A stretch of DNA of 64,000 nucleotides from assembly GCF_003412455.1 (NCBI RefSeq), contig NZ_QTJU01000002.1, positions 496,001-560,000 on the forward strand, read 5' to 3'. Origin of the DNA: Deminuibacter soli. GTDB lineage: Bacteria; Bacteroidota; Bacteroidia; Chitinophagales; Chitinophagaceae. Position 1 is the first letter of the stretch. Each line of letters opens with the position of its first letter. Below the pieces are notes generated by a model. It searched no databases and had not been told where the DNA came from. It saw only the letters and a program-made list of their open reading frames with translations. Below are positions 27,413 through 35,318 of the stretch, piece by piece. Position numbers and translations under genes: made by a program.

Positions 27413-27427
27413 TGTAAACGTTTGCAC
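27413..27427. promoter_or_regulatory. LacI-family operator 2, upstream of galK
   Basis: TGTAAACGTTTGCAC lies between the regulator stop codon and galK (start 27462). It shares 14 of 15 bases with operator 1. Its TTTG could also serve as the -33 element of a galK promoter, with a weak TACGTATT about 20 bases downstream. Confidence 0.82.
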
Positions 27428-27461
27428 TAACAATATAAAATCAATTACGTATTCAACCTAT

Positions 27462-28631
27462 ATGAGTATATCAGCAACAGCAGCAAAGGCTGCGATACCT
27501 GCCCCGTTACATGCTTTTGTGAAAGAGGGTTCATTAATTGTGCGTTCACCGGGCCGTATTAACCTGATCGGTGAGCACACGGATTATAATGATGGTTTTG
27601 TAATGCCTGCTGCGATTGATAAAGCGGCATACATGGTGATTACACCCCGCAACGACAACAATATTGAACTGCATGCGATTGACCTCAACGATACCTATTC
27701 CACTTCCATCGCCGATTTGCACAAGGCAGAAGGTGCAGAATGGCCGGCTTACATTTTAGGTGTGGTAAGCGAGGTGCAGAAAAAAGGATATACTGCAAAG
27801 GGCTTTAATCTCGCCTTTACTTCAGACATACCCATTGGTGCAGGTTTGTCGAGCTCTGCTGCGCTGGAATGCGCGGTGATTTTTGGTTTAAACCAGTTGT
27901 GGAACCTGCAGATGCAGCCCTTCCCGATGGTGAAACTGGCGCAGGCTGCTGAAAACAATTTTGTAGGCATGCAGTGCGGCATTATGGACCAGTTTGCCAG
28001 CATGTTTGGTAAAAAAGGACAGGTGATGCAGCTGGATTGCCGCTCCCTTGAGTTTACCTATTTCCCTTTTCACGCACCGGGCCTTAAAATAGTGTTGCTC
28101 GATACACAGGTGAAACATTCGCTCGCTTCATCTGAATACAATACCCGCAGAAAAGAATGCGAAACAGGCGTGGAAATCATACGTGCCAAATACCCTGCAG
28201 TAAAAAGTCTGCGCGATGCAGACATGAGCATGATCAACGAACTGCTGAGCGGCCGTACCGATAAAGTATACGATCGCTGCAAATACGTGGTGGAAGAAAA
28301 ACTGCGCGTGGAAGCTGCTTCTGCTGCCTTGCAGAACGATGACCTGGCACAGGTAGGCAAACTGATGTACCAGACGCACGATGGTTTGAGCAGGGAATAT
28401 GAAGTAAGCTGTGAAGAGCTCGACTTTTTGGTAGAGCAGGCGCGAAAGGAGCCCGCAATACTGGGCGCGAGAATGATGGGTGGCGGTTTTGGCGGTTGTG
28501 TAATTACCTTAATGCAGGAAGATAAAATTGATGAAGTAACAGCCCGTATCAGCAAGGCCTACAAACAGGCGCTGAACATGGATCTGAAAGTTTACATAAC
28601 CCAAATAGAAAATGGCTCTTCTGTTTTATAA
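27462..28631 (+). CDS. galK: Galactokinase
   Basis: A 389-residue GHMP kinase that phosphorylates galactose at C1, the first step of the Leloir pathway. The galactokinase signature GRINLIGEHTDYNDGFVMP is near residue 30, the ATP loop is PIGAGLSSSAALECA, and motif 3 is MMGGGFGGCVITL. Full length. It is followed after 18 bases by galT and preceded by a LacI-type operator, so it is the first gene of a regulated galactose operon. Confidence 0.97.
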   Translation: MSISATAAKAAIPAPLHAFVKEGSLIVRSPGRINLIGEHTDYNDGFVMPAAIDKAAYMVITPRNDNNIELHAIDLNDTYSTSIADLHKAEGAEWPAYILGVVSEVQKKGYTAKGFNLAFTSDIPIGAGLSSSAALECAVIFGLNQLWNLQMQPFPMVKLAQAAENNFVGMQCGIMDQFASMFGKKGQVMQLDCRSLEFTYFPFHAPGLKIVLLDTQVKHSLASSEYNTRRKECETGVEIIRAKYPAVKSLRDADMSMINELLSGRTDKVYDRCKYVVEEKLRVEAASAALQNDDLAQVGKLMYQTHDGLSREYEVSCEELDFLVEQARKEPAILGARMMGGGFGGCVITLMQEDKIDEVTARISKAYKQALNMDLKVYITQIENGSSVL

Positions 28632-28649
28632 CGGCAGCGCCCATGAATT

Positions 28650-29699
28650 ATGAGAACCGCATTTAATTTAAACGATCACCCGCACAAACGCTACAACCCT
28701 TTAACCGCAGAGTGGGTACTGGTTTCACCGCACCGAACCAAACGCCCCTGGCAGGGTAAAACCGAGGCGCCCGCATTGCTGGAACGCCCTTCTTATGATG
28801 CCAGTTGTTATTTATGCCCGGGCAACACCCGCGCAGATGGTTCAACCAACCCGCAGTACACCGGGCCGTATGCTTTTACCAACGATTATTCAGCCCTGCT
28901 GAATGATACGCCGCCAGGCTCGTACAACGAAAATAACCTGCTGGTGGCCGAAAGCCAGGGGGGTATTTGCCGCGTGCTCTGTTTTTCCCCGCGTCATGAT
29001 CTTACCTTGCCTGAACTGAGCCTGGAAGAAATTGAAAAGGTAGTTGCATTGTGGATCAGCGAATTCAATACGCTGGCTGCAAAAAAAGACATCCGCTACA
29101 TCCAGATCTTTGAGAACAAGGGCGAAATTATGGGGTGCAGTAATCCGCATCCGCATGGACAGATATGGAGCCTGAACGATATTCCTGCAGAGCCTGCAAA
29201 GGAAACCCTGCAACAGGAAAAATATTTCGGCTCTCACGGCCGCAGCCTGCTGGCTGATTATGTGCAGCTGGAACTGGCAAAAGCAGAGCGCATTGTATGC
29301 AGCAACAAGCACTTTGTTGCGCTGGTGCCTTTCTGGGCGGTATGGCCTTTTGAAACCATGATTGTAAGCAAACGTCATGTGCAGCACATGAATGCGTTTA
29401 ATGAAGAAGAACAGAAGGCGCTGGCCGATATTCTGAAACGACTTACCACGCGCTACGATAACCTGTTTAAAACATCGTTCCCCTATTCGGCAGGTATACA
29501 CCAGGCGCCTGTGAACGACGGTCCGCACCCGGGCTGGCACTGGCACATGCATTTTTACCCGCCGTTGCTGCGTTCTGCAACAGTGAAGAAATTTATGGTA
29601 GGGTACGAGATGCTGGCAAGTCCGCAACGCGATATAACACCCGAATGGGCTGCTGCACAGCTGCGTAACCAGGCAGAAGTGCATTTTAAAACGGTATAG
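28650..29699 (+). CDS. galT: Galactose-1-phosphate uridylyltransferase
   Basis: A 349-residue enzyme that exchanges UMP between UDP-glucose and galactose 1-phosphate. The active-site HxHxQ appears in GCSNPHPHGQIWS, where the second His forms the uridylyl intermediate. An N-terminal CYLCPGN motif and a late HWHMHFYPP segment supply the metal-site residues of the family. It lies 18 bases after galK. No epimerase (galE) or mutarotase is in the window. Confidence 0.97.
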   Translation: MRTAFNLNDHPHKRYNPLTAEWVLVSPHRTKRPWQGKTEAPALLERPSYDASCYLCPGNTRADGSTNPQYTGPYAFTNDYSALLNDTPPGSYNENNLLVAESQGGICRVLCFSPRHDLTLPELSLEEIEKVVALWISEFNTLAAKKDIRYIQIFENKGEIMGCSNPHPHGQIWSLNDIPAEPAKETLQQEKYFGSHGRSLLADYVQLELAKAERIVCSNKHFVALVPFWAVWPFETMIVSKRHVQHMNAFNEEEQKALADILKRLTTRYDNLFKTSFPYSAGIHQAPVNDGPHPGWHWHMHFYPPLLRSATVKKFMVGYEMLASPQRDITPEWAAAQLRNQAEVHFKTV

Positions 29700-29873
29700 G
29701 AACCAGGCCAATTAAACCAAATGCTATATGAAAAATGTACTTGTTATTCTGATGATTGCTACCCCGAAATGAAGGTTTTGCGTGTAATGCCCGCCAACAC
29801 AGGGCTGCACGCCTCGCGTTCATTGCATATCTTTCCTTATATTCCGCTTTAAAACCACACGAAAAAAACTTGC
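29700..29873. other. Spacer between galT and the transporter
   Basis: No credible gene. A 14-codon reading frame (MKNVLVILMIATPK, starting near 29728) looks like the start of a signal peptide and then stops; it may be a remnant. No promoter match or terminator was found. Confidence 0.35.
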
Positions 29874-31556
29874 ATGAAAACATTGGATACAAAGGATTAC
29901 ATCGTATTCCTGATCTACTTTCTCATTGTTGCCCTTTACGGATTCTGGGTGTACAGGCGTAAAAAAACTGCGCAAACCAATACCAAAGACTACTTCCTTG
30001 CAGAAGGTTCCCTTACCTGGTGGGCGATTGGTGCATCACTCATCGCTTCCAATATTTCAGCCGAACAGTTTATCGGTATGAGCGGCAATGGTTTTAAAAT
30101 CGGCCTGGCCATTTCTACCTACGAATGGATGGCTTCGATTACGCTGATTATCGTTGCAATTTTTTTCATCCCTGTGTATCTCAAAAACAAGATATACACC
30201 ATGCCGCAGTTCCTGAGCCAGCGTTACAACGACACGGTGGCCATGGTAATGGCGGTGTTCTGGCTGCTGCTGTATGTAATTGTAAACCTTACTTCTATTC
30301 TTTACCTGGGTGCCCTGGCCATCAGCAGCATCTCCGGTATCAATCTTACCCTGTGTATGTACGGGTTAGCCATCTTCGCCATTTTTATCACGCTCGGTGG
30401 TATGAAGGTGATTGGTTATACCGACGTAATACAGGTGTTCTTCCTCATTATGGGTGGTTTAATTACCACGTACCTCGCGCTGTCACTGGTGGCCGATCAC
30501 TTCGGTACGCCCGGTGTATTTAACGGTCTTAAAATAATGAACAGGGAGGTGAATGACCACTTTCATATGATCCTGCAACGCGATAATCCCAACTACCCGA
30601 GCCTGCCCGGTTTAACCGTGCTTATCGGCGGTATGTGGATCGTGAACCTGAACTACTGGGGTTGTAACCAGTACATCACGCAACGCGCGCTGGGTGCCGA
30701 TTTGAAAACAGCACGCGGTGGTATTCTTTTCGCCGCCTTCCTGAAACTGCTGATGCCGGTGATTGTGGTATTGCCAGGTATCGCTGCATACGTGCTGCAC
30801 AAGCAGGGTTTTTTCCAGACAGAAATGCTGCAGAACAACGAACTGAATCCCGACCGTGCCTATCCTGTGCTGCTTAACCTGCTGCCCCCGGGCCTGAAAG
30901 GTGTGGCATTTGCCGCGCTTACGGCTGCCGTAGTAGCTTCGCTGGCAGGTAAGGCCAACAGTATTTCTACCATTTTTACGCTTGATATTTACCGCAAAAA
31001 GCTGAACCCGCAGGCAGGTGAACGCCACCTGGTAGGCGTGGGCCGCCTTACCGTGGTTGTGGCCATGCTGGTTGCCGTACTGATTGCCCCTTATCTCGGC
31101 ATCGACAAAAAAGGCGGTTTTGAATTTATCCAGGAATACACCGGCTTTGTATCGCCCGGTATTTTCGCGATGTTTATCCTGGGCTTTTTCTGGAAAAAGA
31201 CCACTTCCAATGCGGCACTGTTTGCCACAGTGGGCGGCTTTATCCTGTCGGTGGTGTTTAAAGTGCTGCCTAAATTCGCTGATCTGGCGTTTCTGCACAG
31301 CACCGGCTTTTCAACACTGGTGCAGCAGAAAGACGGTTCTATGCTGTACGAAATTCCATTCCTTGACCGTATGGGTTTTGTGTTTGCGATCTGTATTATC
31401 TGCATGTACTTTATCAGTAAAAGGGATAATGCCAGGGCCATTCAGCCAAATGGCCTGGAGGTAGATACTTCCATGTTTAAACCCAATACGGGTTTTGCAG
31501 TAGGTGCGCTGATTATCTGCGGTATCATCGCTGCATTGTATACTATATTTTATTAA
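29874..31556 (+). CDS. Sodium:solute symporter, SGLT type (probable galactose/glucose uptake)
   Basis: A 560-residue inner-membrane protein with about 14 helices of the SSS family. The sodium-site region of TM1 to TM2 is TWWAIGASLIASNISAEQFIGMSG, and the characteristic sugar-symporter stretch NYWGCNQYITQRALGA and SLAGKANSISTIFTLDIY are present. The SGLT subgroup carries galactose or glucose with Na+. The position directly behind galK and galT under a LacI-type operator supports galactose as substrate. A terminator follows. Confidence 0.92.
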   Translation: MKTLDTKDYIVFLIYFLIVALYGFWVYRRKKTAQTNTKDYFLAEGSLTWWAIGASLIASNISAEQFIGMSGNGFKIGLAISTYEWMASITLIIVAIFFIPVYLKNKIYTMPQFLSQRYNDTVAMVMAVFWLLLYVIVNLTSILYLGALAISSISGINLTLCMYGLAIFAIFITLGGMKVIGYTDVIQVFFLIMGGLITTYLALSLVADHFGTPGVFNGLKIMNREVNDHFHMILQRDNPNYPSLPGLTVLIGGMWIVNLNYWGCNQYITQRALGADLKTARGGILFAAFLKLLMPVIVVLPGIAAYVLHKQGFFQTEMLQNNELNPDRAYPVLLNLLPPGLKGVAFAALTAAVVASLAGKANSISTIFTLDIYRKKLNPQAGERHLVGVGRLTVVVAMLVAVLIAPYLGIDKKGGFEFIQEYTGFVSPGIFAMFILGFFWKKTTSNAALFATVGGFILSVVFKVLPKFADLAFLHSTGFSTLVQQKDGSMLYEIPFLDRMGFVFAICIICMYFISKRDNARAIQPNGLEVDTSMFKPNTGFAVGALIICGIIAALYTIFY

Positions 31557-31576
31557 TATATAAAATTGTCAAAACA

Positions 31577-31608
31577 AAAAGCCGTTCCTTCCCGGGAATG
31601 GCTTTTGT
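31577..31608 (+). terminator. Terminator of the galactose operon
   Basis: AAAAGCCGTTCC pairs with GGAATGGCTTTT (one G-U pair) followed by a T-rich tract, about 20 bases after the symporter stop codon. Confidence 0.82.
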
Positions 31609-31612
31609 TGTT

Positions 31613-31620
31613 TATGTTTG
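31613..31620 (+). promoter_or_regulatory. -7 promoter box of the dgkA-type gene
   Basis: TATGTTTG fits TAnnTTTG and lies 17 bases before the start codon. No clear -33 partner. Confidence 0.45.
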
Positions 31621-31637
31621 CAAAATATTAGCATGTA

Positions 31638-32003
31638 ATGCCCAGTTTTGCTACCAACGTACGCCATGCCCTTGATGGCATTAAAGTATTTCTGGCTACT
31701 GAAAAAAACGGGAAAATTCAAACCGTGATTGCCCTGCTGGTTGTAGCGGCAGGTTGCTGGTTTCATATTTCAGCAGCAGAGTGGTGCCTGGTATTGTTTT
31801 GCATGGGTTTGGTAATTTCTATGGAAATGGTCAATACCGCCATCGAAAAATTGTGCAATCATGTTACTCCAATTCAACATCCATCCATAAAAACCATCAA
31901 AGACATCAGTGCCGGTGCGGTGCTGTTTGCTGCGATTATTGCCGCTATTACAGGAAGCATCATATTTTACAAATATGTAATTGCTTTATTCTGGCCAAGT
32001 TAA
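31638..32003 (+). CDS. dgkA: Diacylglycerol/undecaprenol kinase (DgkA family)
   Basis: A 121-residue integral membrane kinase with three helices and the family motif SMEMVNTAIEKLCN, in which the glutamates and asparagine bind metal and ATP. In Gram-negative bacteria the family recycles diacylglycerol; in Gram-positive relatives it phosphorylates undecaprenol, the lipid carrier for wall and surface glycans. The second option would fit the neighbouring polysaccharide locus, but sequence alone cannot decide. Confidence 0.9.
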   Translation: MPSFATNVRHALDGIKVFLATEKNGKIQTVIALLVVAAGCWFHISAAEWCLVLFCMGLVISMEMVNTAIEKLCNHVTPIQHPSIKTIKDISAGAVLFAAIIAAITGSIIFYKYVIALFWPS

Positions 32004-32082
32004 ATAAGCATTAAAATACCGGTTCAAATAGCCTGTGCGGTTAAAATTGGCTCATAACCGATTAAATAAGCATTGAGCAATG

Positions 32083-32111
32083 TTGCAGGTTAGCTGATTC
32101 TGCTAATTTTG
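32083..32111 (+). promoter_or_regulatory. Promoter upstream of the receiver protein gene
   Basis: TTG (32083-32085), 18 bases, then TAATTTTG (32104-32111): a good Bacteroidota promoter. It drives the receiver gene at 32163. A 13-base direct repeat TTAAATAAGCATT occurs twice just upstream (near 32000 and 32063). Confidence 0.6.
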
Positions 32112-32162
32112 ACCGGTTTCCCTTTAACATTCAAGGGCGAACCCCCCAATAAACTAACATAT

Positions 32163-32546
32163 ATGAATGAAGTCCCTGCAAAAAATATTCTGATCGTAGA
32201 GGATGATGATATTATGCTGAAAGTTGTGGAACGTATTCTGAAACGGGAAGGCTACGGCGTTGAAATTGCCCGCGATGGTAAGGAAGCGCTGCAGAAAGTG
32301 CAGGATAATAAGTATGCACTGATTATTACCGACCTGATGATGCCTTATGCCAATGGCTTTGAAATTATCAGCAAGGTAAACGGTAACGCAGAGAAACGCA
32401 CCCCCGTTATTATTCTTTCTTCATTGGGAAACGAGGATTCGATTATGGAAGGATTTAAAATGGGCGCAGATGATTTTCTGCGTAAACCGGTAATGGTGGG
32501 CGAACTGGTTATTCGTGTAAAACGCCTGATTGACCAGAACAAATAG
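32163..32546 (+). CDS. Single-domain response regulator (CheY-like receiver)
   Basis: A 127-residue receiver domain with no output domain. Acidic pocket residues are in IVEDDD, the phospho-acceptor Asp in LIITDLMMPYANG, the switch Ser in VIILSS and the lysine in FLRKPV. The start at 32163 is taken because the 18 extra upstream codons overlap the promoter box. It stands alone, followed by a terminator, then the HEAT/GT2 gene run, and may act on those proteins by contact; no kinase gene is adjacent. Confidence 0.9.
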   Translation: MNEVPAKNILIVEDDDIMLKVVERILKREGYGVEIARDGKEALQKVQDNKYALIITDLMMPYANGFEIISKVNGNAEKRTPVIILSSLGNEDSIMEGFKMGADDFLRKPVMVGELVIRVKRLIDQNK

Positions 32547-32557
32547 CGGTTAACCTT

Positions 32558-32580
32558 GACAACCTATTGTTGTCTTTTTT
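32558..32580 (+). terminator. Terminator after the receiver gene
   Basis: GACAAC-CTATT-GTTGTC followed by six T. A modest hairpin, so read-through into the HEAT gene is possible. Confidence 0.65.
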
Positions 32581-32631
32581 GTATAAATGTGATCAGGTTT
32601 TAACCCGGCAAGATTAAAATGTACTAGCGAT

Positions 32632-33792
32632 ATGGTATTGGCAGATTATTTCTTTGCACCCTTTTTCAGGAGGTATTTTTATTATTTTGACAGCTACCCG
32701 ATAGTGATACAGATTGCCATTCTGTTAACTACCATCGCCGTGCTGGCAACATTCAGTGCCTATGCAGTGATACTGTACAGGCGCTATGCCGGCAACAGGC
32801 ATGAGAAAAAACTCGCCCGTATTAATCCCGACCTTGATAACTACATTACCGAAAATATTATTCTCAATGAACAGCTGGCAACCGGCGAACCGGTTAACCA
32901 GATTGTACTGCCCATGGGCATCTTTGAAAAGTCTTTATACCGCCGCAGGTGGGTGCAGCAGGCCACCATTGACCGCATTATACACTACCGCAAAAACTTC
33001 GGCGGTGAAATAGGCGGGCTGCTCAAAAAATTATACATCGACCTGGAGCTGGACAAGGTCTCTTTCAAGCGACTGAAATCGGTGAAATGGGACAAGAAAG
33101 TAAAGGCCCTGAAAGAGCTTACTGCAATGGATATGTCTATCGCCGACGTAAACATTCTGCCGCTTACCAACAGCAAAAACCGCGAACTGCGTTCAGAAGC
33201 AAGACACGCATACATCAAGCTCAGTAAAAACGAACCCTTCAAGTTTTTTGATATTGTAACCGAACCATTGCTGATGTGGGATCAGCTGGAATTGTTTAAA
33301 ATTATCACCACCACCAAAGATATTTCCATCCCCAACTTTGCGCGATGGGTTACTTATTCCAGCAACAAAAGCGTGGTAGCTTTCTGTTTAAAACTTATTG
33401 TACACTACAACCAGCAGCAAGCCATACCGGCCATTGAAAAACTGCTGGACAGCAAAGACCATTACCTGCGTGAAAATGCGATCAACGCATTGGGTAAATT
33501 AAAAGCAGAAGACACAGAAAACAAGCTGGTAAGCATTTACAGCAACCAGCCGCTTACCTGCCAGCTCGAAATACTGAAGGCGCTGGGTCGTATGGGCACC
33601 GGCAATCACCTCGAGTTTCTGCGCCATGAGTTTCTGCGTTCTGCTGATTTTGATGTGCGTAAAAACGCAGCCAAATCAATCATTAACCATAAGGCAGACA
33701 GCGCTTCTTTACTGAAAGAATTGCTGGATACCGCTACAGCCGAGAATGCCCTGATTTTAAAACATTGCATGAATCCTTTAATCAAATACTGA
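32632..33792 (+). CDS. Membrane-anchored HEAT-repeat protein of the GT2 polysaccharide locus
   Basis: A 386-residue protein: a single N-terminal transmembrane helix (IVIQIAILLTTIAVLATFSAYAVILY, about 24-49), then a cytoplasmic-facing all-helical region with HEAT/ARM-like repeats (clear in RSEARHAYIKLSK, LRENAINALGKLK and VRKNAAKSIINHK). No catalytic motif is visible. The last base of its TGA stop is the first base of the following GT2 start, so it is translationally coupled to the synthase. I infer a scaffold or regulatory subunit of the synthase complex, in the position that PgaD-like or c-di-GMP-binding partners occupy elsewhere. Confidence 0.8.
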   Translation: MVLADYFFAPFFRRYFYYFDSYPIVIQIAILLTTIAVLATFSAYAVILYRRYAGNRHEKKLARINPDLDNYITENIILNEQLATGEPVNQIVLPMGIFEKSLYRRRWVQQATIDRIIHYRKNFGGEIGGLLKKLYIDLELDKVSFKRLKSVKWDKKVKALKELTAMDMSIADVNILPLTNSKNRELRSEARHAYIKLSKNEPFKFFDIVTEPLLMWDQLELFKIITTTKDISIPNFARWVTYSSNKSVVAFCLKLIVHYNQQQAIPAIEKLLDSKDHYLRENAINALGKLKAEDTENKLVSIYSNQPLTCQLEILKALGRMGTGNHLEFLRHEFLRSADFDVRKNAAKSIINHKADSASLLKELLDTATAENALILKHCMNPLIKY

Positions 33793-35255
33793 TGCAGGAA
33801 ACATTTCTGGAAAGGGTGCAGGATTTTTACGAGAAGCTGGTTTTTACCTATGGAACCACCTTGCTGATAACCTATGCCTTTCTGGCTGCACTTTCGCTTG
33901 CCGCCATCATTCATTTTTTACGGCGCAATAAAAACATCGACTATACCAGTATGCTCGATTCGCCCATTGTGCCGGGCATTTCGGTAGTAGCACCCGCATT
34001 CAACGAAGGCGTAACCATTATTGCCAATGTGCGTTCGCTGCTAACATTGAATTACCCGCTGTTTGAAATTGTGATTATCAACGATGGCAGTACCGATGAT
34101 ACGCTGGAAAAAATGATCCGTGAATTTGAACTGGTGCCTGTTGACTTTGCCTACAATATTAAACTGGTGTCACAACCGGTGCGTAAGTTCTATAAATCTA
34201 CCAACGAAGCTTATGCCAAGCTGCTGGTGATTGACAAGGTGAATGGTAAAAGCAAGGCCGACGCGGTAAATGCCGGTATCAACGCCTGCGCTTTTGACTA
34301 TTTTCTTTGTACCGATGTGGATTGCATTCTCGAAAGCACTACGCTGTTAAAGCTCATTAAACCGGTAATGGATGAAGAGAAACATCGCGTAATTGCCACA
34401 GGCGCCACCCTGCGCATGGCCAACTCGTGTGATATTGACCAGGGTGTAATTACACGTGTTCGTCCGCCCAAACAATGGTTGCCGCGTTTCCAGGAAATGG
34501 AATACCTGCGTGCCTATGTGCTGGGTAAAATGGGCTGGAGCTGGATTAACTGCGTGCCTAACGTATCGGGCGGACTGGGTTTGTTTGACAAGGAGATAGC
34601 CATTAAAGCAGGTGGGTACGATCACCAGTCGTTTGGTGAAGACATGGAGCTGATGACGCGCATGTGCCGCTATTGTTATACCAACGATATCAAATACGCC
34701 ATCCGTTATATTCCCATTACCTTATGCTGGACAGAAGGCCCGTCTACCATAAAAATCTTCATGCGCCAGCGCACACGCTGGAGCAGGGGCCTGGCGCAGC
34801 TGATGTTTGCGCACATCAAAATGTTATTTAATCCACGTTATGGCCGTATGGGCATGGTGGTATTTCCCTATAATTTTTTCTTTGAACTGCTGGCGCCCAT
34901 CGTAGAGTTTTTTGGTGTGGTGTATTACATTACCCTTATCTGCATGAACATGATCAACTGGCAGTTTGCCATACTGCTGCTGGTGTTTGTGTATGCTTAT
35001 TCGGTAATGATTACCACACTGGCCATACTGTGGGATCAGATCACTTTCCGCTATTACAAAAGCTGGCGCGAAGTAGCCAGTTTGTGCCTCATGCCGTTTT
35101 TTGAAATGTTTATTTACCATCCCATGATCATGATTTTTGCGCTGAGAGGATATTACTACTTCATCACCGGCAAAAAACATGGATGGGGCAGCATGACACG
35201 CAAAGGCTTTGGCGGCAACAATGCAGGGGCAGCAGTGGCGGCAGCGAAACCGTAA
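33792..35255 (+). CDS. Processive GT2 polysaccharide synthase, copy A
   Basis: A 487-residue membrane glycosyltransferase of the cellulose/hyaluronan/PgaC synthase group. One helix (about 23-43) precedes the catalytic domain, which shows NDGS (97-100), KAD (155-157), DVD (175-177), the catalytic-base GED (282-284) and QRTRW (326-330); several helices follow (about 350-470). This motif set marks processive synthases that polymerise and extrude a beta-linked glycan. The start at 33792 overlaps the HEAT stop codon by one base. A close paralogue follows. The sugar is not determinable from sequence alone. Confidence 0.92.
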   Translation: MQETFLERVQDFYEKLVFTYGTTLLITYAFLAALSLAAIIHFLRRNKNIDYTSMLDSPIVPGISVVAPAFNEGVTIIANVRSLLTLNYPLFEIVIINDGSTDDTLEKMIREFELVPVDFAYNIKLVSQPVRKFYKSTNEAYAKLLVIDKVNGKSKADAVNAGINACAFDYFLCTDVDCILESTTLLKLIKPVMDEEKHRVIATGATLRMANSCDIDQGVITRVRPPKQWLPRFQEMEYLRAYVLGKMGWSWINCVPNVSGGLGLFDKEIAIKAGGYDHQSFGEDMELMTRMCRYCYTNDIKYAIRYIPITLCWTEGPSTIKIFMRQRTRWSRGLAQLMFAHIKMLFNPRYGRMGMVVFPYNFFFELLAPIVEFFGVVYYITLICMNMINWQFAILLLVFVYAYSVMITTLAILWDQITFRYYKSWREVASLCLMPFFEMFIYHPMIMIFALRGYYYFITGKKHGWGSMTRKGFGGNNAGAAVAAAKP

Positions 35256-35318
35256 AGAAGGAGCGGTTGCCTGTGCAATAAAAAACAAGAACAAAATAAC
35301 CCCGGCCTGGCTGCGGGT

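Noticed and set aside
29728-29772. 14-codon frame starting like a signal peptide
   Set aside because: Too short, no conserved sequence and no good promoter; kept only as a comment on the spacer.
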